Shown: positions 25,366-34,489 of the stretch, piece by piece | Layout of the letters: each line of letters opens with the position of its first letter | Position numbering within the stretch: position 1 is the stretch's first letter | Made by a program: the position numbers and the translations under genes | Assembly (NCBI GenBank): GCA_017305665.1 | Contig: JAFKKH010000019.1 | Location: 1 to 64,000, forward strand | Direction of reading: 5' to 3' | DNA: 64,000 bases | From: Hyphomicrobiales bacterium | GTDB lineage: Bacteria; Pseudomonadota; Alphaproteobacteria; Rhizobiales; Xanthobacteraceae | Notes under the pieces: model-generated | What the model was told of the DNA's origin: nothing | Seen by the model: only the letters and a program-made list of their open reading frames with translations | Databases searched by the model: none

Positions 25366-26214
25366 ATGACCCCTTCCCGCGATATTTCACGCCTGATCGA
25401 GATCATGGCGCAACTGCGCACACCCGGCACCGGCTGCCCCTGGGATCTCGAACAAACCTTCGCGACGATTGCGCCCTATACCATTGAGGAAGCCTACGAG
25501 GTCACGGACGCGATTGCGCGCGACGATCTGATCGATCTCTGCGACGAACTCGGCGATCTCTTGTTGCAGGTCGTGTTTCACGCGCGCATGGCGGAGGAGC
25601 AAAACGCGTTTTCGTTCGGTGACGTGGTCGAGGCGATCACGCGAAAAATGATCCGCAGACATCCGCATGTCTTCGCCGACAGCACCGGCTATATCGCGCC
25701 GTCGGACGTGAAGGGCACCTGGGAGCGCATCAAGGCCGAGGAAAAAGCCGAACGCGCCGCACGCAAGCCTGCGGCGGAGGCACCGGCCTCCGGATTGTTG
25801 CTCGCGGGCGTCAAGGCCGGCCAGCCTGCGCTGGTGCGCGCCATGGCGCTACAGCGAAAGGCTTCGACCGTCGGTTTTGACTGGAACGATCCGCGCGCGG
25901 TGCTCGACAAGATCCGTGAAGAAGCCGACGAGATCGAGGCGGCACTCGATCGCGGCGACAACGCCGAGATCGCGGCGGAAACCGGCGACCTGATGTTCGC
26001 GCTGGTCAACCTCGCGCGCCATGTCGACGTTGATCCCGAAATGGCGCTGCGTGGCGCCAACACTAAATTCGAGCGTCGCTTCGCTTATATCGAGCAGGCG
26101 CTGGCTGCGAAGGGTCGCCCGCTTGAAAGCGCGTCACTTGCCGAAATGGACGCGCTGTGGAACGAGGCGAAGGAAAAGGAGAAACCCGTTTCGCGTACAC
26201 CACCGTCATCCTGA
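25366..26214 (+). CDS. mazG: Nucleoside triphosphate pyrophosphohydrolase
   Basis: 282 residues with two MazG domains. The first has [26 protein letters not shown] and the ExxE...[13 protein letters not shown] helix. The second has [10 protein letters not shown] and [15 protein letters not shown]. It hydrolyses non-canonical or excess NTPs. The last codons (TPPSS and the TGA) lie inside the left arm of an inverted repeat, so the natural C-terminus may have been altered by that element. Confidence 0.95.
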   Translation: MTPSRDISRLIEIMAQLRTPGTGCPWDLEQTFATIAPYTIEEAYEVTDAIARDDLIDLCDELGDLLLQVVFHARMAEEQNAFSFGDVVEAITRKMIRRHPHVFADSTGYIAPSDVKGTWERIKAEEKAERAARKPAAEAPASGLLLAGVKAGQPALVRAMALQRKASTVGFDWNDPRAVLDKIREEADEIEAALDRGDNAEIAAETGDLMFALVNLARHVDVDPEMALRGANTKFERRFAYIEQALAAKGRPLESASLAEMDALWNEAKEKEKPVSRTPPSS

Positions 26215-26307
26215 GGAGCCGCGCGTTTTTGCGCGGCGTCTCGAAGGATGGGCTGAGTCAGATCTCGCATCCTTCGAGGCGCGCAAGGGCGCGCACCTCA
26301 GGATGAC
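26205..26307. repeat. Palindromic intergenic repeat (about 100 bp) between mazG and the dehydrogenase
   Basis: GTCATCCTGAGG at 26205 is mirrored by CCTCAGGATGAC ending at 26307, a perfect 12-bp terminal inverted repeat. Inside, CTCGAAGGATG is mirrored by CATCCTTCGAG, and GC-rich GCGCG blocks occupy both arms, so the whole folds into a long cruciform. Repeats of this text are, from memory, dispersed in Bradyrhizobium-type genomes. It sits between two convergent genes and could end both transcripts. Confidence 0.8.
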
Positions 26308-26320
26308 GAGATCTTCCAGC

Positions 26321-27757
26321 TTACACGCCCGTCTGGCTGATGAACTTGGTGTTGAGATAGGCTTCCATCGCCTCGGTACCGCCTTCGGAGCCGTAACCGG
26401 AATCCTTGACGCCGCCGAACGGATTTTCCGGCATGCCGAGGCCGACATTATTGATCGCGACCATGCCGCTCTCGATTGCCGCACCGATGGCGGTCGCGGT
26501 CTTGGTCGAACTGGTGAAAGCGTAGGACGCGAGACCGTAAGGCAGACGGTTTGCTTCCTCCGCGACCTCGTCGAAGGTCGTGAACGGCGAGATCAGGGCC
26601 AGCGGACCGAACGGCTCCTCATTCATGGCGCGGGCATCCTTCGGCACATCGGTCACGACCGTCGGCTCGAAGAAGTAACCCTTGTTGCCGACGCGATGAC
26701 CGCCAGTCGTGAGCTTGGCACCCTTGCCGACCGCGTCCTGCACAAAACCTTCAACGGCCGTGATGCGACGCGGATTGGCGAGCGAACCCATTTTGGAATC
26801 GGCATCGAGCCCGTTACCGACCTTGAGCGCCTTGGCGGCCTCGGTGAACTTGCCGACAAAATCCTTGTAGACCTTGTCCTGCACCAGAAGGCGCGTCGGC
26901 GCGATGCAGACCTGACCGGCGTTGCGGAATTTGGCGCCCGAGATGATCTGCGCGGCGCTCGCGACGTCGGCGTCGTTGAACACGATCGCTGGCGCGTGGC
27001 CCCCGAGCTCCATGGTGGCACGCTTCATGTGCTTACCTGCTAGCGCCGCGAGTTGCTTGCCGACCACGGTCGAACCGGTGAACGACATCTTCTTGATGAT
27101 CGGATGCGGGATCAGATATTCGGAGATTTCCGCCGGCACGCCGAATACCAGATTGATGACGCCGTCGGGCACGCCCGCGTCGACGAAAGCGCGCAGCAGT
27201 TCGGCCGGAGACGCCGGGGTTTCCTCAGGCGCCTTGACGATGATCGAGCAGCCTGCAGCCAGCGCGGCCGACAGTTTGCGGCAGACCTGATTGATCGGGA
27301 AATTCCAGGGCGTGAAGGCCGCGACCGGACCGACCGGCTCCTTCACCGCGATCTGATAGATGCCTGGTCCGCGCGCGGGGATCAGCCGGCCGTAGGCGCG
27401 GCGGGACTCCTCGGCAAACCATTCGATGACATCGGCTGCGGCCAGCGTTTCGATCTTGGCTTCCGCCAAAACCTTGCCCTGCTCCATGGTCATCAGGGTC
27501 GCGATCCGGTCGGCGCGCTCGCGCATCAGCGCGGCGGCCTTGCGCATCACCTTGGCGCGCTCGAACGGCGCAACCGCGCGCCAGACCTTAAAGCCTTTTT
27601 GCGCGGCCGCGAGCGCCTCGTCGAGGTCGGAGCGATCGGCATGAGCCACGGTGCCGATCTTTTCCTCGGTCGCCGGATTCACGACATCGATGGTTTTGTT
27701 GGACGTGCTGGCGCGCCACTTGCCGTTAATCAGCAGCGATGTGTTCTGATAGCTCAC
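26321..27757 (-). CDS. gabD: NAD(P)-dependent succinate-semialdehyde dehydrogenase
   Basis: 478 residues from a GTG at 27757 preceded by AGGGAGAG; an ATG at 27799 would add 14 residues unlike the family. ALDH motifs: [15 protein letters not shown] (cofactor), [23 protein letters not shown] (Glu general base) and [13 protein letters not shown] with the catalytic Cys. [13 protein letters not shown] and [13 protein letters not shown] are typical of SSADH. It oxidises succinate semialdehyde to succinate; other semialdehydes are possible. No gabT is adjacent. Confidence 0.88.
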   Translation of the reverse strand: MSYQNTSLLINGKWRASTSNKTIDVVNPATEEKIGTVAHADRSDLDEALAAAQKGFKVWRAVAPFERAKVMRKAAALMRERADRIATLMTMEQGKVLAEAKIETLAAADVIEWFAEESRRAYGRLIPARGPGIYQIAVKEPVGPVAAFTPWNFPINQVCRKLSAALAAGCSIIVKAPEETPASPAELLRAFVDAGVPDGVINLVFGVPAEISEYLIPHPIIKKMSFTGSTVVGKQLAALAGKHMKRATMELGGHAPAIVFNDADVASAAQIISGAKFRNAGQVCIAPTRLLVQDKVYKDFVGKFTEAAKALKVGNGLDADSKMGSLANPRRITAVEGFVQDAVGKGAKLTTGGHRVGNKGYFFEPTVVTDVPKDARAMNEEPFGPLALISPFTTFDEVAEEANRLPYGLASYAFTSSTKTATAIGAAIESGMVAINNVGLGMPENPFGGVKDSGYGSEGGTEAMEAYLNTKFISQTGV

Positions 27758-27884
27758 GAGGCTCTCCCTGCAATGTTCATGCGATCGATTGACCGGCATG
27801 GAATAGTGCCGCGGCCTTGCCGGTCAAGTAGTTCCTGCGTGACCCTGCCTTGCGGAGATTGGGGCAAGATGGCGCAATGTGGCG

Positions 27885-29258
27885 TCAAAGAGGATGCGGC
27901 GTCGCGTCGTACCGGTTGACTACGATGTCGCGCTTGGTCTCGTCGACGCGCACAGTCATGTCGTAGCGGCCGTCATGAAGCTCCTTGGCGAGCACTTCCG
28001 AATTGCGGTGCAGCCAACTGACGGCCGCGCCATCGGAGGCATCGACCGAAAGATCAAGCGTGGTTCGCGTCGCCGCCAGCCGGTCCTCGATCGCCGCCAG
28101 CAGCGTGTCGATACCCTCGCCGGTTTCGGCGGAAACAAGAAAACAGGGCACATCGCTCGACCGGCGCGCGGCGATGTTCTCCAGATTTTCTCGCTGATCC
28201 GCGTCGAAGCGATCGATCTTGTTCCAGACCTCGAGGAGGCGCGCGCCTTGCCCGGGATCGATGCCGAGCTGGCGCAGCACCGCTTCGACATCGTGCTGCT
28301 GGGCCTCGGCGTCCTCGTGCGAAATATCGCGAACATGAAGGATGACGTCGGCTTCCATCACCTCTTCCAGCGTCGCGCGAAATGCCGCGACAAGCTGGGT
28401 CGGCAGATTCGAGATAAATCCAACGGTATCCGACAGCATCGCCTTGCCACCATGCGGCAGTGTCAACGCACGCAGCGTCGGATCGAGCGTCGCGAACAGC
28501 ATGTCGGCAGCTTGCACGTCCGCGCGCGTCAGTCGGTTGAACAGCGTCGATTTGCCGGCATTGGTATAGCCGACCAGTGCGACCACTCGATAAGGAACGC
28601 GCTGCCGCCCGGCGCGATGCAGCCGCCGCGTCGCCTGCACTTTCTTCAATTCGTTTTCCAACCGCGTTATGCGTTCGCCGATCAACCGGCGGTCGGCTTC
28701 GATCTGGGTTTCGCCGGGACCACCCATGAAGCCGAAGCCACCACGTTGCCGTTCAAGGTGGGTCCACGACCGCACCAGCCGGCTGCGCTGGTAGTTGAGA
28801 TGGGCGAGTTCGACCTGAAGCGCACCCTCCTTCGTCTTGGCGCGGCGTCCGAAGATCTCGAGAATGAGGCCGGTGCGATCGAGCACCTTCGTGCTCCAGG
28901 CTTTTTCGAGGTTGCGCTGCTGGATCGGCGACAGCGCACAATCCATCACGACCAGATCGGCGTGATGGGCCGCAATCAGGCCGGTGAACTCCTCGACCTT
29001 GCCCTTGCCGAGATAAGTCGCGGGCCTGATTTCGCTGACGGGCGCAATGATGGCCTCCGCGACGTCGAGATCAATGGCGCGCGCAAGGCCCGCGGCTTCG
29101 TCGATGCGGGCCTCGGGATCACGCACAGCACTGCCCTGCGGCGCGTCGGTGTCGCGTCGCATTCGCAGATAAGGGCCGATGACGACCACCCGCCCTGTCG
29201 GTTTGCCCTGCATCGACCGCGGACGGTCGATACCCCCCTCAACGTGTCGGGGTTCCAA
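27885..29258 (-). CDS. hflX: Ribosome-associated GTPase HflX
   Basis: 457 residues. The N-terminal HflX domain (TYLGKGKVEEF, VMDCALSPIQQRNLEKAW, GETQIEADRRLI) is followed by a G domain: G1 VGYTNAGKSTLFN, G3 DTVGFISNLP, G4 NKID. HflX splits stalled ribosomes under stress. It lies 23 bp downstream of hfq on the same strand, the classical hfq-hflX pair. Confidence 0.96.
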   Translation of the reverse strand: MEPRHVEGGIDRPRSMQGKPTGRVVVIGPYLRMRRDTDAPQGSAVRDPEARIDEAAGLARAIDLDVAEAIIAPVSEIRPATYLGKGKVEEFTGLIAAHHADLVVMDCALSPIQQRNLEKAWSTKVLDRTGLILEIFGRRAKTKEGALQVELAHLNYQRSRLVRSWTHLERQRGGFGFMGGPGETQIEADRRLIGERITRLENELKKVQATRRLHRAGRQRVPYRVVALVGYTNAGKSTLFNRLTRADVQAADMLFATLDPTLRALTLPHGGKAMLSDTVGFISNLPTQLVAAFRATLEEVMEADVILHVRDISHEDAEAQQHDVEAVLRQLGIDPGQGARLLEVWNKIDRFDADQRENLENIAARRSSDVPCFLVSAETGEGIDTLLAAIEDRLAATRTTLDLSVDASDGAAVSWLHRNSEVLAKELHDGRYDMTVRVDETKRDIVVNRYDATPHPL

Positions 29259-29281
29259 TCAGGAAACTTTCAAACAGTTGC

Positions 29282-29530
29282 TCAAGCCGGAGCGTCCTCG
29301 CCGCCTTCGAACAACTGGATCGGAGCACCGGGCATGATGGTCGAGATCGCGTGCTTGTAGACAAGCTGCGAATGACCGTCGCGCCGCAGCAGCAAGCAGA
29401 AATTGTCGAACCAGGTGACAATTCCCTGCAGTTTGACTCCGTTTACCAGAAAGATGGTCAGGGGCGTTTTGGTTTTTCGAACGTGATTGAGGAAGGTGTC
29501 TTGTAGGTTTTGTGCGCGGTCTGCCGCCAT
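29282..29530 (-). CDS. hfq: RNA chaperone Hfq
   Basis: 82 residues. The Sm1 motif [20 protein letters not shown] and Sm2 [10 protein letters not shown] (YKHA) are unmistakable. It forms a hexameric ring pairing small RNAs with mRNAs and, in rhizobia, affects nifA and nitrogen control. The acidic C-terminal tail is short, as in alphaproteobacteria. Transcribed towards hflX. The 186 bp upstream hold the promoter; no gene is seen there. Confidence 0.98.
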   Translation of the reverse strand: MAADRAQNLQDTFLNHVRKTKTPLTIFLVNGVKLQGIVTWFDNFCLLLRRDGHSQLVYKHAISTIMPGAPIQLFEGGEDAPA

Positions 29531-29716
29531 TGTTGTTATCCCGCAGTTTCGCTTTGGGTTTTTTATCGCACCAGATGCAGCCCTCTGCGGAGCGTCTCCT
29601 GGCTGCCGGGGTTCCCTGAGATCCCCCTCTTGGACTCCGGCGGTTCGATTAGAGGGCAGAGCTCGGGCTTAGGCAAGCCGGTTCGGACGCCGGATCGCCG
29701 TAAGGCGGAAAAACCC

Positions 29717-30574
29717 TCAGGAAAATGCTGAAAAACGATGGAATTCCTCCCGTAATCGTTTCGCGACCCCGCCCGGCTGGCCATTTCCGACCGCCTGGCC
29801 GTCGATCGCGACAACCGGTATGACGATCTGGGACGCCGAGGTGACGAAGGCCTCCGCCGCTTGTTTCGCTTCCGCCGGCGTGAACGGACGTTCCTCGAGC
29901 TTGATCTGGAGCGCCGCCATCACCTCCATGAGGACCGCCCGGGTGATGCCGGCCAGGATGCCGTGGTCCGCCGAGCGGGTGACGACGCGGCCATCCCCGG
30001 TCACGATCCAGGCGTTGCTCGAAGCTCCCTCGGTGACAAAGCCGTCGGTCCCGACGTACCAGGCCTCATAGGCCCCCTTCTCGCGGGCCTCCTGCTTCGC
30101 CAGCACATTGGGCAGCAGCGACACCGATTTGATGTCGACGCGAGGCCAGCGGTTTTCCGGCACCGTGATGACTTTGATACCGCTCGCGGCCGTCTGCTGG
30201 TTCTTGGCGTAGTTGAGCGCCCGGGCGGTAATGACCACGCTCGGCTTCACCGGGTTAAGCGGAAATGCGTGATCGCGCCGGGCCACGCCTCGGGTAATCT
30301 GCAGGTAGACCAACCCGTAGGTGACGCGATTGCGCCGGACCACCTCGTGCATGACGATGCCGAGTGCCGACAGCGGCATCGGCTCGGCGATCCGCAATTC
30401 CCTCAGGGAGCGCTGCAGCCGCGCCATGTGCCGAGGGAAGTCCACCAGCCGGCCGCCGCGAACTTCACAGACCTCATACACCCCGTCGGCGAACTGATAG
30501 CCGCGGTCTTCGACATTCACATTGGCGTCGCGCAGATCGCGATACTGACCGTTGACATAAGCAATCCGCGACAT
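29717..30574 (-). CDS. dat: D-amino-acid transaminase
   Basis: 285 residues, fold-type IV PLP enzyme. YVNGQYRDLRDANVNVEDRGYQFADGVYE is the family start (shown in parts), DIKSVSLLPNVLAKQEA contains the PLP Lys context, and EGASSNAWIV plus GILAGITRAVLME bind the phosphate. It interconverts D-amino acids and 2-oxo acids, supplying D-Glu or D-Ala for the wall. It lies between ntrX and hfq on the same strand, a conserved order in this group. Confidence 0.9.
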   Translation of the reverse strand: MSRIAYVNGQYRDLRDANVNVEDRGYQFADGVYEVCEVRGGRLVDFPRHMARLQRSLRELRIAEPMPLSALGIVMHEVVRRNRVTYGLVYLQITRGVARRDHAFPLNPVKPSVVITARALNYAKNQQTAASGIKVITVPENRWPRVDIKSVSLLPNVLAKQEAREKGAYEAWYVGTDGFVTEGASSNAWIVTGDGRVVTRSADHGILAGITRAVLMEVMAALQIKLEERPFTPAEAKQAAEAFVTSASQIVIPVVAIDGQAVGNGQPGGVAKRLREEFHRFSAFS

Positions 30575-30604
30575 CGAGCGTTTCCAGCTTTCGTATAAAG
30601 GTTT

Positions 30605-31975
30605 CTAGTTGACGCCGAGCGCCTTGAGCTTGCGATGCAGCGCCGAGCGCTCCATGCCGACAAATTCCGCGGTCCGCGAGATGTTGTTGGAGAAACGGCT
30701 GATCTGGGCGATCAGATAGTCCCGCTCAAAGACCTCGCGCGCCTCGCGCAACGGCAGGCCCATGATGTGCTCGCCGTTGACGCCGGTCGGCATCGCCGGA
30801 ACCATCGAACCGACATCCTGCGGCAGCATGTCCGCGGTGATGACGACCTCCGGGCCGCCGCCGGCAAGGATCATGACGCGTTCGACGTTGTTGCGGAGCT
30901 GCCGGACGTTGCCCGGCCAGACATGCGACTGCAGCACCGCCATGGCGTCGTCGCCGATCTTGCGCCGAGGCAATCCGCTCGCGACAGAAATCTGCTCCAT
31001 GAAAAACCCGATCAGTTCGGGAATGTCCTCGCGCCGCTCAGAGAGCGGAGGAACCCGGATCGGCACCACGGAGAGCCGGTGATAGAGGTCCTCCCGGAAA
31101 CGGCCGGCTGCGATCTCTTCCTCGAGATTGCGCGCAGTCGACGAAATGATGCGCACGTCGACGTTGATCTTGGCGGTGCCGCCGGCGCGCTGGAACGTCT
31201 GATCCACCAGAACGCGCATGATCTTGTTCTGGGTCTCGCGCGGCATGTCGCCGATCTCGTCGATGAACAGCGTGCCACCATGCGCCTCTTCCAGGGCGCC
31301 GGCCTTGCGCGGCTGTTGACCATCCATCTGCTCGACGCCGAACAGTTCGAATTCCATGCGTTCGGGTGTAATCGCCGCGGCATTGATAACGACAAAGGGC
31401 CCTTCCGACCGGGCCGACTGGCCGTGAAGCGTCCGCGCAGCCAACTCCTTGCCGGAGCCGGACGGGCCGACGATCATGATGCGACTGTTGGCTTTCGCCG
31501 CGCGCTCGATGGTCTGGCGCAACTGGTTCATGCAGGGCGAGCGGCCGACCAGCGAACTGGCGGCCGGCGCGAGCTGCTTCAGCTCCCTGACTTCGCGCTT
31601 GAGCCGAGAGGTTTCGAGCGCGCGCGTCGCCACCAGAATCAAACGATCGGACTTGAACGGCTTTTCGATGAAATCATAGGCGCCGCGCTTGATCGCCGCG
31701 ACTGCGGTTTCGATGTTGCCGTGTCCCGAGATCATGACGACCGGCATGTCGGGGCTGTCCTGCTTGATTTTTTCAAGCAACTGCAGTCCATCGAGCCGGC
31801 TGCCCTGCAGCCAGATATCGAGAAAAACCATATGCGGCCGGCGGCTCGAAACCTCCGCAAGCGCCTCGTCGCTGTTGCGCGCAGTTCGCGTCGCAAAACC
31901 CTCGTCTTCGAGAATGCCTGCGACAAGGTCGCGAATATCCGCCTCGTCGTCGACTATCAGGATGTCATGTGCCAT
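30605..31975 (-). CDS. ntrX: Nitrogen-regulation response regulator NtrX
   Basis: 456 residues. Receiver 1-118 (DDEADIRDLV, phospho-Asp in MVFLDIWLQGS, KPFKSDRLI), AAA+ domain about 140-370 (Walker A GPSGSGKE, Walker B GGTLFIDEIGD) and a Fis-type C-terminal helix-turn-helix (ISRTAEFVGMERSALHRKLK). The sigma54-contacting GAFTGA loop is absent: the site reads FGVEQMDGQQPRKAGALEEA. This fits reports that NtrX works without sigma54 activation. Starts 17 bp behind ntrY. Confidence 0.95.
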   Translation of the reverse strand: MAHDILIVDDEADIRDLVAGILEDEGFATRTARNSDEALAEVSSRRPHMVFLDIWLQGSRLDGLQLLEKIKQDSPDMPVVMISGHGNIETAVAAIKRGAYDFIEKPFKSDRLILVATRALETSRLKREVRELKQLAPAASSLVGRSPCMNQLRQTIERAAKANSRIMIVGPSGSGKELAARTLHGQSARSEGPFVVINAAAITPERMEFELFGVEQMDGQQPRKAGALEEAHGGTLFIDEIGDMPRETQNKIMRVLVDQTFQRAGGTAKINVDVRIISSTARNLEEEIAAGRFREDLYHRLSVVPIRVPPLSERREDIPELIGFFMEQISVASGLPRRKIGDDAMAVLQSHVWPGNVRQLRNNVERVMILAGGGPEVVITADMLPQDVGSMVPAMPTGVNGEHIMGLPLREAREVFERDYLIAQISRFSNNISRTAEFVGMERSALHRKLKALGVN

Positions 31976-31992
31976 GGGTTGGATCCGCCTCG

Positions 31993-34296
31993 TCAGTTGC
32001 CGGTCGCAACTTCAGTTCTTGTTTGGTTACTGGTCGCAGCATCGTCGTTTGTCGCGCCATCGCCCCCATTGGTCTCATCATTCGGCGCGCGTCCGGACAC
32101 GGCAAACCGCAGCCGCATCCAGGCCCCTCGCGCACCTGGTCGTATGGCGGAAGCATCGTTGAGTTCGAGCTTCCCGCCGTGGTCTTCCAGCACACGTCCC
32201 ACGATCGCCAGGCCGAGACCGGTCCCCTTTTCACGCGTCGTGACGTAGGGCTCCAGCAGCCGCGCCCGCGCGACTTTCGGCAAGCCGACGCCGTTGTCGA
32301 TCACGTCGATGACGATATCGTCGTTCTCACGCTCGGCAATCACGTCGATACGGCCCTTGCCGAGCGTCTCCGGCGGCACGACCTCGATGGCTTCCGTCGC
32401 GTTCTTGATGATGTTGGTTAGCGCTTGCGAGATCAGCCGCCGGTCGAACTGGGCGCGCATCGGTTCTGTCTTGATGTCCGCCTCGATATGGATATCTGGG
32501 TGCCCCACCCGCATGAGGAAAACCACCTGACGAACGGTGTCGGCGACGTCCTCGCCCTCCATCACAGGCTTCGGCATCCGCGCGAAGCGCGAGAACTCGT
32601 CGACCATTCGCCGGATATCTTCGACCTGACGCACGATCGTGTCGGTGCATTGTTCGAAGATGGGTTTGTCTTCGATAATAACCTTGCCGAATTTACGGCG
32701 GATACGCTCGGCCGACAGCTGGATCGGCGTCAGGGGATTCTTGATCTCATGCGCAATGCGCCGTGCCACGTCGCCCCAGGCCGACGTGCGCTGGGCCGTC
32801 ACGAGTTCGGTGATGTCATCCAGCGTGATGATATAGCTGTCACGCGACTGGCTGGTCTGCTCGGCGCTGACACGCACCGACAGATTGCGCTCGTTGCCAT
32901 CGCGATTGATGGTGATCTGTCCCTGCACCAGCCGCTGCGATCCCTCCCTCGCCGTCCGCATGAGGTCGTCGAGTTCGGGAATGACCTCCGACAGAGGGTG
33001 TCCTAGGGTTTCGGACTCCGAGTGGCCGATCAGTTTCTCCGCCGAACGGTTCAGAATGCCGATGGTATTGGCGCCATCGACTCCGATGATACCAGCGCTC
33101 GCGGACGACAGCACCGCCTCGATGAAGCGGCGCCTGCTGTCGATCAGGCCGCTGGCATTGACCAGTTCGTCGCGTTGCGTGCGCAACTCCTGCGTCATCT
33201 TGTTGAAGGTCTCGCCGAGCTGGGCGAGATCGCCTTCGGATTTCAAAACCGGCACCTGAACGTTCAAATCGCCGGTGGATACGATGTTGGCGGCGCTCAT
33301 CAGCCGGCGCACCGGCGCGACGAACCGGTCGGCGAAATTCAGACCGATCAGCACCGACGCCATCAGGATGCTCAGAGCGATCACCGCGAACATCAGCGCG
33401 AAGGCGACCTGGATGCCGAGACGCCGCGCCTCGATCGTCGCATACTCGGCTACGCTCGCCTGGGTCTGTTTCAGTTGCGCGACGACGTGGGGATCGAGGA
33501 GCCGGGCGACATACAGAAAGACATCCTGATAAGCGCGAAGCCGGATGACCGCGGCAACATAATTCGCCTCCGGAAAGACGGCGATCTGCGGTTCGTCTTC
33601 GTGCACGTTCTTCAGGAAGTCGGGGTTTGGTGTGGTGTACGCACGTTCAATACCGGTCTGTGCGGTTTCGAGCAGATGGCCTTCCTTGTCGATCAGCATC
33701 GCGCCGGGAAGATTGCGGGCCCTCGCACTCGAGGTCAGAAGCTGGCGAAACGTTCCGCGGTCCTGATCGTAAAGCGGCCGCGCATTGGAAATGTCGTTCG
33801 CCATGCCCAAAATGTCGCCGCGAATGAGCTGCGCGTGCTCATGGAGATAGGCGTTGGCGACGATCAGGGAGTTCTGAATGACTTCCTTGGTCGGACCGGA
33901 AAACAGCCGGTCGAGGCCGCGGTCGATCGTGACGTTCGCCACAATGGCCACCAGCACCGCCGGCAGCACCGCGATCACCGAGAACAGACTGACGATCTGA
34001 ACGTGCAGCTTGGCCGCGGCCCGGCCCCGGCGGCGGGCCTGCACCACGTTCCAGACTTCGCGGGCGATAATGACAACCAGCAGGAGAATGGCGGCGGCGT
34101 CGATCAGCAGGAATGTAACGACGACGCGGTGGGTTGGCTCGATCGGCGTAAGGCCGGTCAGGACCACAAAGGTCAGGAAGGACGAGAGCAACGCGAGGCC
34201 GATCGCAGCCGCCGCCAGCAAGCGGCGTAAGGTCCCGCCGCGCGGTTCGGCGAATGACGAATCGGACGATGGAGCTGGCGTGTCTGCGCTAGTCAT
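31993..34296 (-). CDS. ntrY: Nitrogen-regulation sensor kinase NtrY
   Basis: 767 residues from ATG 34296 (MTSADTPAPSSD); a longer open frame upstream lacks family sequence. Several N-terminal membrane segments (about 24-48, 56-80, 100-122 and 315-340) flank a periplasmic domain. Then HAMP (APVRRLMSAANIVSTGDLNV), PAS (about 400-500), H-box [20 protein letters not shown]-box ALTNIIKNATEAIE and DNGVGLPK / GTGLGLAIVGRV. It phosphorylates NtrX and may cross-talk with NtrC. It has its own 193-bp leader behind ntrC. Confidence 0.95.
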   Translation of the reverse strand: MTSADTPAPSSDSSFAEPRGGTLRRLLAAAAIGLALLSSFLTFVVLTGLTPIEPTHRVVVTFLLIDAAAILLLVVIIAREVWNVVQARRRGRAAAKLHVQIVSLFSVIAVLPAVLVAIVANVTIDRGLDRLFSGPTKEVIQNSLIVANAYLHEHAQLIRGDILGMANDISNARPLYDQDRGTFRQLLTSSARARNLPGAMLIDKEGHLLETAQTGIERAYTTPNPDFLKNVHEDEPQIAVFPEANYVAAVIRLRAYQDVFLYVARLLDPHVVAQLKQTQASVAEYATIEARRLGIQVAFALMFAVIALSILMASVLIGLNFADRFVAPVRRLMSAANIVSTGDLNVQVPVLKSEGDLAQLGETFNKMTQELRTQRDELVNASGLIDSRRRFIEAVLSSASAGIIGVDGANTIGILNRSAEKLIGHSESETLGHPLSEVIPELDDLMRTAREGSQRLVQGQITINRDGNERNLSVRVSAEQTSQSRDSYIITLDDITELVTAQRTSAWGDVARRIAHEIKNPLTPIQLSAERIRRKFGKVIIEDKPIFEQCTDTIVRQVEDIRRMVDEFSRFARMPKPVMEGEDVADTVRQVVFLMRVGHPDIHIEADIKTEPMRAQFDRRLISQALTNIIKNATEAIEVVPPETLGKGRIDVIAERENDDIVIDVIDNGVGLPKVARARLLEPYVTTREKGTGLGLAIVGRVLEDHGGKLELNDASAIRPGARGAWMRLRFAVSGRAPNDETNGGDGATNDDAATSNQTRTEVATGN

Positions 34297-34390
34297 CCGG
34301 AAAACGATTGAGCGTTGAGGACTTGCTGCCCGTCGGCCCCGCCGACAGCGAACTGATGCATTCCTACAACAATGTTGCTCAATTACGACA

Positions 34391-34437
34391 TTTCCGCGGC
34401 GTTCACCATGGGACACCGCGGCCAAAGACCGCGGAAA
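34391..34437. repeat. Inverted repeat TTTCCGCGG...CCGCGGAAA between ntrC and ntrY
   Basis: Two perfect 9-bp arms at 34391-34399 and 34429-34437, with a third CCGCGG at 34416-34421. On the - strand CCGCGG-N7-CCGCGG can also form a short hairpin just after ntrC. It may be a terminator/attenuator for ntrBC or a binding site for ntrYX control; no T-run follows. Confidence 0.4.
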
Positions 34438-34489
34438 TCACCGAATTCGCTTGGTATCAGTCCAGAATCTGCTGCGGTCGAGCCAATGA

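Noticed and set aside
30635-32248. Open frame of 537 codons on the + strand
   Set aside because: Shadow of ntrX and the end of ntrY; no start signal and no domain.
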